This document shows positions 43,202 through 51,658 of a DNA stretch of 64,000 bases, piece by piece. Each line of letters opens with the position of its first letter. The first letter of the stretch is position 1. Origin of the DNA: Deltaproteobacteria bacterium (GTDB taxonomy: Bacteria > Desulfobacterota > Desulfobaccia > Desulfobaccales > 0-14-0-80-60-11); assembly GCA_030018495.1 (NCBI GenBank), contig JASEFS010000007.1, forward strand, positions 62,001 to 126,000, read 5' to 3'. The translations under genes and the position numbers were made by a program. The notes under the pieces were generated by a model that did no database searches, was not told where the DNA came from, and was given only the letters and a program-made list of their open reading frames with translations.

Positions 43202-43247
43202 GGCAAGAAGAGGGGGCAGCCATCGGCGGGGGCGGCGGCTGAAAAGG

Positions 43248-43850
43248 TCACAGACCCAGTGAATCAGTGAGGTTCAGGAACAAGATCTCCGCCCCCCGAT
43301 CCGCTACAGAAATGCCGCTTACAGAGCCAGGGTCTATCCGCAGCCGGAGCAGCAGGTCCAGAGGCATGCCCGCATAGTGGCAGAGGGCGGCCTTGATTAC
43401 ATCCGCGTGGCTCACCAGGGCCAGGATACCCCCAGCCGCATTATTTGAGAAGGCCTGCAAGCACCCCACCGCCCTTTGCTGAACTGACACCATCAACTCT
43501 CCGCCCGGAATGCGGGTGCTGCTGCGGAAGACGTTGAAGGCCTGCCAGAGCGGCAATTGCGAGAGTTCGCTGAAGGGGCGTCCGGTCCAGTCGCCGAAGT
43601 CGATCTCGTTCAGTTCTTCACAGACAAGGATTTCCTTCAGGTGGCGGGCGGCAATGGGAGCCGCCGTTTCCAGGGCCCTTTCCAGGGGGCTGCTCAAAAC
43701 CGCGCTTATATCAAGATGGGCCAGGCGTTCTGCCAGCCGGAGCGCCTGTTGCTGTCCCTCAGCGTTCAGATGCAGTCCGGGCTGGCGGCCTGCCAGATAT
43801 GTTCCCAGGGCATCGGTGGCGCCGTGGCGGATCAGCAGCAAAATGGTCAT
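43248..43850 (-). CDS. Histidine phosphatase family protein
   Basis: A 200-residue protein starting at ATG 43850, in an ATGA overlap with the GH39-like gene; the frame is open further upstream but that is the other gene. LLIRHGATDALGTYLAGRQP has the catalytic RHG motif, LSSPLERALETAAPIA the second Arg, ELNEIDFGDWTGRPF the Glu, and LALVSHADVIKAAL the second His. These are the residues of the phosphoglycerate mutase-like/CobC superfamily. Placed at the end of a glycan operon it may act on a sugar phosphate; alpha-ribazole phosphatase is an alternative, as cobQ is 16 kb away. Confidence 0.85.
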   Translation of the reverse strand: MTILLLIRHGATDALGTYLAGRQPGLHLNAEGQQQALRLAERLAHLDISAVLSSPLERALETAAPIAARHLKEILVCEELNEIDFGDWTGRPFSELSQLPLWQAFNVFRSSTRIPGGELMVSVQQRAVGCLQAFSNNAAGGILALVSHADVIKAALCHYAGMPLDLLLRLRIDPGSVSGISVADRGAEILFLNLTDSLGL

Positions 43851-44767
43851 TCCCGCAGTCCCGTTTGAACCATCCGGCGGCTGCGGGTCTCGGGAACATA
43901 GCGCCTGACCACCTCCAGGGCAAATTCGGCGAATTCCGCCAGGTCTATAGGCGGGCTGGTGTGACAGTAGCGCTTTCCCCTGGAAGGAGGGGTGAAACAT
44001 AGGGTGAGGGTGGTGTCAAATTCTTCCAGCATGGCCATCTGGCGGTCAAACCACGCGGTGGCGCCCGGGCGGTGCCAGTCGGCCCAACTGATGCCGCTCC
44101 TCAACCGTTTTATGCCCATCTTATTAAGCCATTCGACTATCAATTCCAGGCGATGATCCTCATAATGGACCCACTGGCAGATGCCCATGGCCGGGTCGAA
44201 AAATTCCAGGGCCGGCTTCGGCGTGCCGTCGGCGCGGATCAACCCCAGGTAAAAGTGGCGGTAATAAGCGCTGCCCTCGCTTTCCTTGTGCCGGGTGGTG
44301 GCCTTCCAGGCGGGCGGCAGATCCAGCAGACTATACCAGTAAATCCGCTCCACCCGACCCAGGAGCAATTCCTGGGTGCGCCGCAGACCGAACACCTGCA
44401 CCTCGTCGGCCCCGAAGGAAGAGGCGCCCACTTCCGTGACCCAGACGGGTTTTGCCGCGGCCTGTTCGATTTCTTCAATCTTGGCGGGCCACTCGTTGAT
44501 TTGCCAGTGGTTCCAATCAAGAGGAAACCCGTGCACCGCCACCGCATCCAGGTCATCAAGCGTGCCGTAACTCCGAAGCAATTTGATAAAGTTGGGGTCG
44601 ATGGGGGCCAACCCTCCCAAGACCAGGCAAAGGTCCGGCCGCGCCTCGCGCACCGCGGCAGCCGCCAATTTCGTCATCCGGGCGAAATCCCGCCACTCCG
44701 GGTCCATCTCAAAGTCCCAATGTGAAAGATTGTTGGGCTCGTTCCAGAATTTGATTGCTTCGATCAT
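43847..44767 (-). CDS. GH39-like glycoside hydrolase, apparently circularly permuted
   Basis: A 306-residue protein. The motif KFWNEPNN, which holds the acid/base Glu of clan A hydrolases, is at residues 6-13, and the nucleophile-like WVTEVGASS at about 108-116. The segment that normally starts such barrels (HRLELIVEWLNKMGIKRLRS, GISWADWHRPGATAWFDRQM, LTLCFTPPSRG) comes after these, at about 210-275, ending with FAEFALEVVRRYV. So the order of the halves is reversed. It is translationally coupled to glycosyltransferase genes on both sides (4-base overlaps), so it belongs to the glycan pathway. The substrate is unknown. Confidence 0.7.
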   Translation of the reverse strand: MIEAIKFWNEPNNLSHWDFEMDPEWRDFARMTKLAAAAVREARPDLCLVLGGLAPIDPNFIKLLRSYGTLDDLDAVAVHGFPLDWNHWQINEWPAKIEEIEQAAAKPVWVTEVGASSFGADEVQVFGLRRTQELLLGRVERIYWYSLLDLPPAWKATTRHKESEGSAYYRHFYLGLIRADGTPKPALEFFDPAMGICQWVHYEDHRLELIVEWLNKMGIKRLRSGISWADWHRPGATAWFDRQMAMLEEFDTTLTLCFTPPSRGKRYCHTSPPIDLAEFAEFALEVVRRYVPETRSRRMVQTGLRE

Positions 44768-45822
44768 CGCGCCTCCGCCAAATAGGTCTCGAGTTCCTGC
44801 ACCCGGTGCGCCGCGGTGTGTTCCCTGAGAACGCGGTCCCGCGCCCGCTCACCGAGGCGCTGCCGCTCCGCTTCAGGCATTTCCAGAAGATAACTCAATG
44901 ATTCTTCAGTGGAGTTTGCCACCAAAAGCTCTTTTCCCGGACAAAAAAAGGTTTCCAGTCCTGCCCAATAGTCGCTGATGACCGGCACCCCGCACGCGGC
45001 TGCTTCGAAAAGACGGACGCTGGGGGCATACCCGGTGCGGACCATTTCAGCCCGGGTGATATTCAGGGTGAAGCGTTGCCGGCAATAAAAAGAACGATGC
45101 TCAGCCGGAGGGAGGTGTTCAATGCGGAGCAGATTTTCCGGCCAGTTTATGGATGCGGGGTATTGAGGGCCCGCAACCGCAAAGGAGCCGGCCGGCCAGG
45201 TTCTGGCCGGTTGGATAAGCAAACGCTCCAGGCCCGGCTGCCGATCATCGCTATAGGTCCCTAAATAGCCGAGGTCGATGGACAAATCGTGCTGTTCAGG
45301 GTAGTACACCGACGGGTCGAAAGAACAGTACAACGGCCTTGCCCTGCGGGCTCCATAAATACGTTCCAGTTCGTCGAGCACAGGCCCCCCGGTAAACGAC
45401 AGGTACAGGTCGAATTGCCCAATGAGGTGAGGGGCGATGTACTCGTAGTCCTGCCGCCGCAGTTTGGCCAGGGTGACCGGGGTGTCGATATCGTAAAAAG
45501 CCCTAACCCCTTGGGCCGTTTTTAAAAGCCACTCCCCCACGGCTACGCCTTCCGGGACATAAGAGCCCATGATCACCAGGTCCGCGGCCGCAACGGCCGG
45601 GGCAAACCGCTCCTGCAATTCCGGGAGGCCGTCGTACAGGATCGTCTTGCCCCAGGGAGGGTGAGGCAGGTCGCGCGCCGCGGCATACCAGGGGCGGTCA
45701 CGTTCCAGGAACAGCACTTGGTGCCCTTGGGCGTCCAGTTCCCGCACCAAGGCGCGGTAAGTGGTAGCATGCCCGTTTCCCCATGAGGAGGTGATGGAGA
45801 GTCCCAAAATGACAAGGTTCAT
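44764..45822 (-). CDS. CgeB-like glycosyltransferase
   Basis: A 352-residue protein. The start is ATG 45822, overlapping the upstream gene by 4 bases. Two-domain GT-B layout: MNLVILGLSITSSWGNGHAT at the start, DLVIMGSYVPEGVAVGEWLL in the N-terminal domain, and in the C-terminal domain RFTLNITRAEMVRTGYAPSV RLFEAAACGVPVISD, the sugar-nucleotide binding segment with the EAAACG motif of CgeB/GT1-like enzymes. It shares the first 30 residues in plan with the next two proteins, so these arose by duplication. Acceptor and donor unknown. Confidence 0.85.
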   Translation of the reverse strand: MNLVILGLSITSSWGNGHATTYRALVRELDAQGHQVLFLERDRPWYAAARDLPHPPWGKTILYDGLPELQERFAPAVAAADLVIMGSYVPEGVAVGEWLLKTAQGVRAFYDIDTPVTLAKLRRQDYEYIAPHLIGQFDLYLSFTGGPVLDELERIYGARRARPLYCSFDPSVYYPEQHDLSIDLGYLGTYSDDRQPGLERLLIQPARTWPAGSFAVAGPQYPASINWPENLLRIEHLPPAEHRSFYCRQRFTLNITRAEMVRTGYAPSVRLFEAAACGVPVISDYWAGLETFFCPGKELLVANSTEESLSYLLEMPEAERQRLGERARDRVLREHTAAHRVQELETYLAEAR

Positions 45823-46919
45823 TGCGCGCCTGCGTTCAGCGCCTCCAGGAGGAGCGCTTCTGTTGCCGCGGCCCGCTGCCGGTAGGTGTGTTCGGCTAAA
45901 ACGCGCTGTCTTGCCCTTTGGCCGATCTCCCGGGCCATCTCGGGTCGAAGGTCCGACAAGATGTCGACGACGGCCTCGCCGCTTTCGGCTACCAGGCATT
46001 CTTCGCCGGGCTCAAGAAACTGTTCGATGCCCTCCCAGGCATCCGTAATCAGGCAGGCGCCGGCCCCCGCGGCTTCAAAAACCCTGGTCGCCGGAGAGAA
46101 GCCATAGCGCGCCATGCTTTCACGGCTGATGTTCAGGACGGCCCTGGGGCTGCAGTTGAAGGCATTATGGTCGCAAGTGAAGACATGTCCCAAATAAACC
46201 ACATTCGGCAGGGCCGGGACATTTTCGCCCCAGCCGCTGCCTCCCAGAAGAAAGCGGTGACGGCTTAACGCGGAGGCCGGCTTGAAAAAGAACTCGCAAA
46301 CCCGCGCCTCCCGATCCGGCATGCGGTTGCCGATAAAACCCAGCAGCCCCTCGAAGCGCGGCTCCGGGGGGACGGGATGATGCGTGCGGGGGTCCAGGCC
46401 GTTGTAGATCGGCCGGCATTTCCTGGCCCCCAGCGCCTCATAGGCCTTGACGACAGGCTCCCCTCCTCCATAGGTTAGAACCAGGTCGTAGTCAGGAAGA
46501 AGGGGCCGCAAGGGATCGTCCGGCACGCTGCCGAGCCGGTCCAGGGTGGCCGGGGCATCCACGTCCCAATAAACAACGAGGTTGTGCGGCTTCTTGAGGT
46601 CCAGCACCGCCTGGGCCAGCAGGTCGTCAAAGACCCCGACTCCGCTGGCCTTGACGATCACGTCGGCATGTCGGGCTGCTTCCACCGCTTGGAGCACACT
46701 TTTTTCATCAGCGGCATAGATGACGCTCCGGGCATACTCGGGATCCGGAATGTCGCGGTTGGCCCGGCGATCATAGGCATCGGGCTCATAAAACACAATG
46801 GCATGCCCGAGATCATTGAGGGCCTGAAGCAGACCGCGATAATAAGTGGCCGCGCCGTTCCAATACGCGGATATCAGGCTGGAGCCGAAAAAAGCCAGAT
46901 TCAGACGGGGAGGCGGCAT
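45819..46919 (-). CDS. CgeB-like glycosyltransferase
   Basis: A 366-residue paralogue of the neighbouring enzyme. N-terminal LNLAFFGSSLISAYWNGAAT YYRGLLQAL; C-terminal CSPRAVLNISRESMARYGFS followed by ATRVFEAAGAGACLITD, matching the CgeB/GT-B nucleotide-sugar site. A C-terminal helix with RARQRVLAEHTYRQRAAATE is shared with the family. It overlaps the upstream glycosyltransferase by 19 bases and the downstream one by 4. Confidence 0.85.
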   Translation of the reverse strand: MPPPRLNLAFFGSSLISAYWNGAATYYRGLLQALNDLGHAIVFYEPDAYDRRANRDIPDPEYARSVIYAADEKSVLQAVEAARHADVIVKASGVGVFDDLLAQAVLDLKKPHNLVVYWDVDAPATLDRLGSVPDDPLRPLLPDYDLVLTYGGGEPVVKAYEALGARKCRPIYNGLDPRTHHPVPPEPRFEGLLGFIGNRMPDREARVCEFFFKPASALSRHRFLLGGSGWGENVPALPNVVYLGHVFTCDHNAFNCSPRAVLNISRESMARYGFSPATRVFEAAGAGACLITDAWEGIEQFLEPGEECLVAESGEAVVDILSDLRPEMAREIGQRARQRVLAEHTYRQRAAATEALLLEALNAGAQ

Positions 46920-48070
46920 TTAAACCGGTCCTGTTGAGGTTCTTGGTTTTCCAGGTCCTTCTCGGCCGGCAATCCCAGCTCGCGGCATATCTGCATAAGC
47001 TGGTCCACCCGATGGGCGCAGGTGTGCCGCTCCCTGATAGTCCTGAGGCCATGGTCGGCCAGTCTGCCGCGCTTGGCGGGGTCATCCAGAAGCATCCGCA
47101 GACAGGTTTTCATCTCCGAGCCGTCGCGGGCTACCAGGTAGTCGCGTCCTGCGGTGAACAGCCCTTCCGTGTCCCTCCAAGGCGAGCTGATCAAGGCAAT
47201 GCCACAGGCGAGCGCCTCGAAAGGCCGGATGGTGGGAATGCCCGCCAACCTTTTGACATAGGGTCTGCGGGGAATATGGAGCGCCACCTTGAAACCGGCG
47301 TACACCTCCGGCACCTTGTAGTTCGGGAGCCAACCGCAATATTCGATTCCCGCGGCGGCCAATAAATAAACGGCCTCGGGAGGATAGCGGACGCCATAGG
47401 CGCGTGCTTTAAGACCAAGGTCTCGTACCGGCCTAATGAAAAATTCCAGGTATTCGGCTGTCCTTTCATCGTCCCCCCAATTGCCGATCCAGACCACGTC
47501 ACCGGTTTTGCGGGTTTTTTGGGGGTAAAAAACGCGGATATCCGCGGCTTCATGCCAGACGCTGACAAAGGCGGCCCACTTTCTTTTCAAATAGATGGTG
47601 CGCAGTGCTTTGCCGTAGACCAGGACGCCGTCGAAATTTTCCAGACGGCAAGAGTTAATTTTTTCAGGATTGGTCAAACCGCAGTGATGAGTATCATGGA
47701 AAAGCAGTTTGTAATGAGGATTTCGCCTCCGGTGTTCCCCGATGCGGCGAACCAGCTCCGGCTCGTTCCATTCGTGCACGATAACCAGGTCGACTTCTTT
47801 CAGTATAAGGTCAAGGTCCAGCTCGCCCAATGAGTAGGACGTGCTTTCCAGGTGCGGATAACGGCGGCTGAATTCGTGGATCGGCAAAGAGCCGTGCCGG
47901 GCCTCAAGCTGAGCGCGGCTCCAACCGCCTGCGGGCTCGTAAATCCCGACCTGATGGCCGCGGCAAAGCAGCTCCGTGGCAATGCCCCTCAGAAAATGGG
48001 CGTTGCCGTTATTCCAGTCCGACACCAGCGAGTGATAAAAAAGGGCAATATTCATGGGCTGCTTATGCAT
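46901..48070 (-). CDS. CgeB-like glycosyltransferase
   Basis: A 389-residue GT-B enzyme. NIALFYHSLVSDWNNGNAHF LRGIATELL opens the protein; DLVIVHEWNEPELVRRI is in the N-terminal domain; the C-terminal domain has LAGIPTIRPFEALACGIALI SSPW, the usual donor-binding segment. Start at ATG 48070 or five codons later at 48055 (MNIALF); the first abuts the upstream stop directly. Part of the coupled glycan operon. Confidence 0.85.
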   Translation of the reverse strand: MHKQPMNIALFYHSLVSDWNNGNAHFLRGIATELLCRGHQVGIYEPAGGWSRAQLEARHGSLPIHEFSRRYPHLESTSYSLGELDLDLILKEVDLVIVHEWNEPELVRRIGEHRRRNPHYKLLFHDTHHCGLTNPEKINSCRLENFDGVLVYGKALRTIYLKRKWAAFVSVWHEAADIRVFYPQKTRKTGDVVWIGNWGDDERTAEYLEFFIRPVRDLGLKARAYGVRYPPEAVYLLAAAGIEYCGWLPNYKVPEVYAGFKVALHIPRRPYVKRLAGIPTIRPFEALACGIALISSPWRDTEGLFTAGRDYLVARDGSEMKTCLRMLLDDPAKRGRLADHGLRTIRERHTCAHRVDQLMQICRELGLPAEKDLENQEPQQDRFKCRLPV

Positions 48071-49228
48071 TTAAATAAAGCTGCCGGAAAAGGAAGGGCG
48101 ATTTCGGGCGAGCAGCCGTTTTCCCCATTCTTTAGTTGCCGTTTTCCGGTGCTGCATCAGGGCATAGGTCTTAAGATAGGATTCAGCCATACGCGGCGGC
48201 GTAAACCGGAGGGCGCGATCCTTGGCCCGCTCTGCCATCAGGCTCCGCCGCTCATGGTCATAGATAAGTTCTTCAACGGCCTTCCGGAGCGCCTCAGGGC
48301 ATCCGGGCGCGACATAGGTTGCCGCGTCGCCCCAAATCTCTCTCAAGCTGGGGATGCCAGACAGGACCAGGGCGCAACCGGCTAGGCCCGCCTCCAGAGC
48401 CGAGAGCCCGAATGGTTCGTATCTTGCCGGCAACACGTAGACGGCGGCCCGGGAAAACCAATGGGCCACTTCGGCAGGCGTCAATTTCCCTAAATAATGT
48501 ATGCCCCGGGGCCGGCGCCGGCCCCCCTCAGGGTGGCAGTTCTCGCCTGCGCCATACACCGGCCAGGGCAAATCCGCGGCAATAGCTTCCAGCGCCGGAA
48601 TATTCTTGGCCTCATCCCACAAACGGCCCACCGTCAGGATGAAGGACTCCTTGGGGCGCGGCGGAAACAAGGAAGATTTCCGCCCGTTGTAGATCGGTCC
48701 GGCCGTGCGGAAAGAGCCGTAATGCCGTCTCAGGGAGGCAAGTTCAGTAAAAGTCGGCGCGGTGACCAGGTCGGCGGCGCTCAGTCCGGCCGAAATCCTG
48801 CTGTGGTAGGTCTTCCAGGCCGCCGGCGGTTCCGAACCTTTAACCGCCTCAAACCAGGCGTATACCGAGGAATGCCCCACCACCAGCTTGGGTGATTGCC
48901 ACGGCAGGACGGCGTGAGAATAACCGTTAAGATGAACAATATCAGGAGCGGTCAGCGCTTCCAGTTCGAGAAGCCAGTCGCCGGCAAGGTCGACGTCGGC
49001 CCAGGGGTCCTGCATCCATTCAAGCTTGAAGCCGCTTTCGAAAATCTCAAGATTTGGAATTTTACGCACCGCATCCCACTGGCATTTATCCAGCGGCTCC
49101 CCCATACTGGCCAGCATCACCTGAACGCCGTAAGCCCCCAGGGCCTCGCTCAGTTCCAGGGCGTAGGTCCATACTCCTCCCATGGTATCGGTGGTCATCA
49201 GCACGCGATGGATGGTCCGGGGCGCCAT
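48071..49228 (-). CDS. Glycosyltransferase family 4-type
   Basis: A 385-residue GT4-like enzyme: HRVLMTTDTMGGVWTYALEL at the start, DIVHLNGYSHAVLPWQSPKL VVGHSS in the N-domain, FILTVGRLWDEAKNIPALEA in the C-domain, and ARYEPFGLSALEAGLAGCAL with the E-x7-E motif. These are standard retaining GT-B features. It is the first of the four consecutive glycosyltransferase genes in transcription order and abuts the next gene with no gap. Confidence 0.9.
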   Translation of the reverse strand: MAPRTIHRVLMTTDTMGGVWTYALELSEALGAYGVQVMLASMGEPLDKCQWDAVRKIPNLEIFESGFKLEWMQDPWADVDLAGDWLLELEALTAPDIVHLNGYSHAVLPWQSPKLVVGHSSVYAWFEAVKGSEPPAAWKTYHSRISAGLSAADLVTAPTFTELASLRRHYGSFRTAGPIYNGRKSSLFPPRPKESFILTVGRLWDEAKNIPALEAIAADLPWPVYGAGENCHPEGGRRRPRGIHYLGKLTPAEVAHWFSRAAVYVLPARYEPFGLSALEAGLAGCALVLSGIPSLREIWGDAATYVAPGCPEALRKAVEELIYDHERRSLMAERAKDRALRFTPPRMAESYLKTYALMQHRKTATKEWGKRLLARNRPSFSGSFI

Positions 49229-49310
49229 TTTCTTAAGTCAAAATTATGCCGATATCCTTTCCTTTATTCTCCTTCACAAACCTCATTCAGAGAACAAAAC
49301 GCCGCAAAGG

Positions 49311-49595
49311 TCATCGCCTGACGAATTTGGAAAACCGGCTCTGCTCTCCGCTTTTGGTCTTATCCTGGTACAGGAAAGATAACTTGGCCTCTTCGAATTT
49401 TTGGAAGAATTCGTCCCAGGAAATCTCCTTGAGATCTTTATCGTCACTGTATTTGGGAAAATGTATGCGGAGCAGGCCGGCTTCCTCGCCACCCTTTTCA
49501 GTGCCTTTGACGCTGGCGGGGACGCCGCCCCTGGCTTCGGCCCATTTGCGAATCGTGGCATGATTTGTCGTTTCTTTCGAGTCATACTCACTCAT
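49311..49595 (-). CDS. Small conserved protein of unknown function
   Basis: A 94-residue soluble protein: TIRKWAEARGGVPASVKGT near the start, GLLRIHFPKYSDDKDLKEIS in the middle and the ISWDEFFQKFEEAKLSFLYQ segment near the end, closing with SRFSKFVRR. I recall similar small proteins in many proteobacteria, sometimes labelled as glucan branching enzyme related without experimental basis. Located between a Gfo/Idh gene and a glycosyltransferase on the same strand, so probably part of the locus. Function unknown. Confidence 0.75.
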   Translation of the reverse strand: MSEYDSKETTNHATIRKWAEARGGVPASVKGTEKGGEEAGLLRIHFPKYSDDKDLKEISWDEFFQKFEEAKLSFLYQDKTKSGEQSRFSKFVRR

Positions 49596-49605
49596 GGTGC
49601 TTCTC

Positions 49606-50685
49606 CTATAATGAATGTCTACTTGTTTTCAGGCGGGAGCCGGTAATATGTCGGTCTTCAGGGAGACAGGCCGCTTCGTATATCGCTTCCAGCACTTCCG
49701 CAACCGCAAGGACTGTTTCAACGCCCGGATCATAGGCAGGGCTGGCGGCCAGGTTGCCGGCCCAGGCTTCAGCCGCCTTCCCCCACCAACCGGCGGACGG
49801 TCCTGCCAATACCTCCCTGTTGGTGCCTTTAAGCACCTCGCACACAAACTGGAAAAAGGAGCCATTGACGTTCCTGACGGCCAGCCCTCCCTTGGTGCCG
49901 TAAAAAGAGGCGTTGATAACGGCCTCGCAACCCGCGGGCAGATTCCAGGAGCAGGCCAGGGACACCGTCGCGCCGTTCATTTGGAAATGAGCGAGGGCGT
50001 AATCTTCTACGGCGTTACGGCGGTTCGCCAATGGTCTGCCCCCGGCCAAAAGGCAGGCTGTCACCTTGGAAATTTCGGCGGAACCAAGGGTCCAGAGGGC
50101 CAGGTCCACCAGGTGGATGCCCAGATCCATCAGACACCCACCTCCCGCAGAGGCGGGATCGTAGTACCACTCCTTGTCCGGCCCGTAAGCGTTGTGAAAT
50201 ACGAGGTCCACCGCGTAGACCGACCCTATTTCGCCCACCTGAATCATTTCCCTGAGCTGCTGCATCCCCTCCACATGGCGGTAGGATAAATCGATCCCCA
50301 GCAGACGGTCTGCTTTCCGGGCAGCCGCCAGAACCTGCCGGGTTTCTGCCGCGGATCGGGCCAGGGGTTTCTGGCAAAACACGGGGAATCCGGCTGCCAG
50401 GGCCCGGATGGCCTGGTCGGCGTGCAGGGCGCTGGGAGTGGCGATGACGATGCCGTCCAAATCCTGGGCCAGGAGCTCCTCCAGGCCGTAAAACCGGCGA
50501 ATGGCCGGGAACTCGCTCAAGACCTGCCGCGTTGCGGCTTCCGCGGGGTCGGCCAACGCCGCGGCCTCCACCTGCACCTGACGGCTTTCCACCAGGGACT
50601 TAAGCCTGTTAAAGCCGATCCAGCCGACTCCCAGAAAGCCCAGGCTAATTTTCCGGCTATTGCCAGGTTGCCTTGTTTCCGCCAT
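49606..50685 (-). CDS. Gfo/Idh/MocA-family oxidoreductase
   Basis: A 359-residue NAD(P)-dependent sugar oxidoreductase. ISLGFLGVGWIGFNRLKSL is the Rossmann glycine motif at residues 13-30; VFCQKPLARSAAETRQVLAA holds the conserved E/Q-K-P lysine; GGGCLMDLGIHLVDLALWTL carries the catalytic D-x3-H segment. The C-terminal half is the alpha/beta dimer domain. It overlaps the downstream end of the dehydrogenase gene by 29 bases. It likely oxidises or epimerises a sugar intermediate. Confidence 0.9.
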   Translation of the reverse strand: MAETRQPGNSRKISLGFLGVGWIGFNRLKSLVESRQVQVEAAALADPAEAATRQVLSEFPAIRRFYGLEELLAQDLDGIVIATPSALHADQAIRALAAGFPVFCQKPLARSAAETRQVLAAARKADRLLGIDLSYRHVEGMQQLREMIQVGEIGSVYAVDLVFHNAYGPDKEWYYDPASAGGGCLMDLGIHLVDLALWTLGSAEISKVTACLLAGGRPLANRRNAVEDYALAHFQMNGATVSLACSWNLPAGCEAVINASFYGTKGGLAVRNVNGSFFQFVCEVLKGTNREVLAGPSAGWWGKAAEAWAGNLAASPAYDPGVETVLAVAEVLEAIYEAACLPEDRHITGSRLKTSRHSL

Positions 50686-51649
50686 TTAACATAAGTCCTT
50701 TGAGAAAACCCGGCGGCCGCTCCCTCAGGACTTCAAAAGCTTCCGGCAGGCGGGTCAACTCAAATGCATGGGTATACAACGGCAGCGGATTCAACTGCCC
50801 GGCGCACTGGCTCACCATGGCCGAGCGGATTCCTTCCAGATAAACCGCGGCTTCCCGCTCGTGCGCATTAATGACGTCCAGGCCGCGCCAGTTCCAGAGC
50901 TGCATGTTGACCCGGCGCACCCCCTCCTGATGGTAGCCGGCGATCACCAGACGGCCCCGGATGCGAACCAGTTCGCCTGCCAAATCAAGGGTGCTCTGCT
51001 GGCCCGCGCATTCAATCACCACGTCACAGCCTTTGCCCCCTGTCTTGCCGTAAACCTCCTGGACGATGCCATCCTGGCCGTTCAAGGGGAGAACTTCTTC
51101 GGCGCCGCACCGGCTTGCGGTTTCCAAAGCAAAAGGACGGCGGGACAACGCGATGACTCTGGCCCCCTGGCGCACCGCCATCTGCGTCAGGAGAGCCCCC
51201 AAAAAACCGATGCCTACGACGGCGACGGTTTGGCCTGATGAGATCCCGCTGCGCCGGTAAATGTTCGACGCGCAACCCAAAGGTTCGCCGGGAAAAGGCT
51301 TTCCGGAAAGAGGGGGGAGCAGTGCCAGCACAGAATGCGCCGGAGCGAGATCGTAATCGGCGTAGCCATGGCCGGAAAGGAGGGCCACGCGATCGCCTGC
51401 GTGAACATGTTTAACCCTGTCGCCCGCCTGTGCCACCACGCCCCAGGCTTCGTGTCCGGGGGCGCCGGGTTCGAGGGGGTATTTAAACCATGGCCTGCCT
51501 TCCCATAAGGGCAGGTTAGAGGCGCACACCCCGCATCCTTCAAGCCTCACCAGGACTTCCTCCGGGCCGGGTTCCGGTATCTTGATCTCCCCTAGCTCGA
51601 TTTTGCCGGGCTCGACAAAGATAGCCGCACGCATGTACCCTCTGATCAC
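50657..51649 (-). CDS. Zinc-type medium-chain alcohol/polyol dehydrogenase
   Basis: A 330-residue MDR enzyme. The start is GTG 51649, 4 bases from AGGAGG; ATG at 51634 is an alternative. LEGCGVCASNLPLWEGRPWF holds the zinc-site Cys, PGAPGHEAWGVVAQAGDRV the GHE motif, and VAVVGIGFLGALLTQMAV the NAD-binding motif. No structural-zinc four-Cys loop is visible, which is common in the shorter members. It probably acts on a sugar alcohol or activated sugar in the glycan pathway. Confidence 0.9.
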   Translation of the reverse strand: MIRGYMRAAIFVEPGKIELGEIKIPEPGPEEVLVRLEGCGVCASNLPLWEGRPWFKYPLEPGAPGHEAWGVVAQAGDRVKHVHAGDRVALLSGHGYADYDLAPAHSVLALLPPLSGKPFPGEPLGCASNIYRRSGISSGQTVAVVGIGFLGALLTQMAVRQGARVIALSRRPFALETASRCGAEEVLPLNGQDGIVQEVYGKTGGKGCDVVIECAGQQSTLDLAGELVRIRGRLVIAGYHQEGVRRVNMQLWNWRGLDVINAHEREAAVYLEGIRSAMVSQCAGQLNPLPLYTHAFELTRLPEAFEVLRERPPGFLKGLMLNGGNKATWQ

Positions 51650-51658
51650 TGGACCTCC

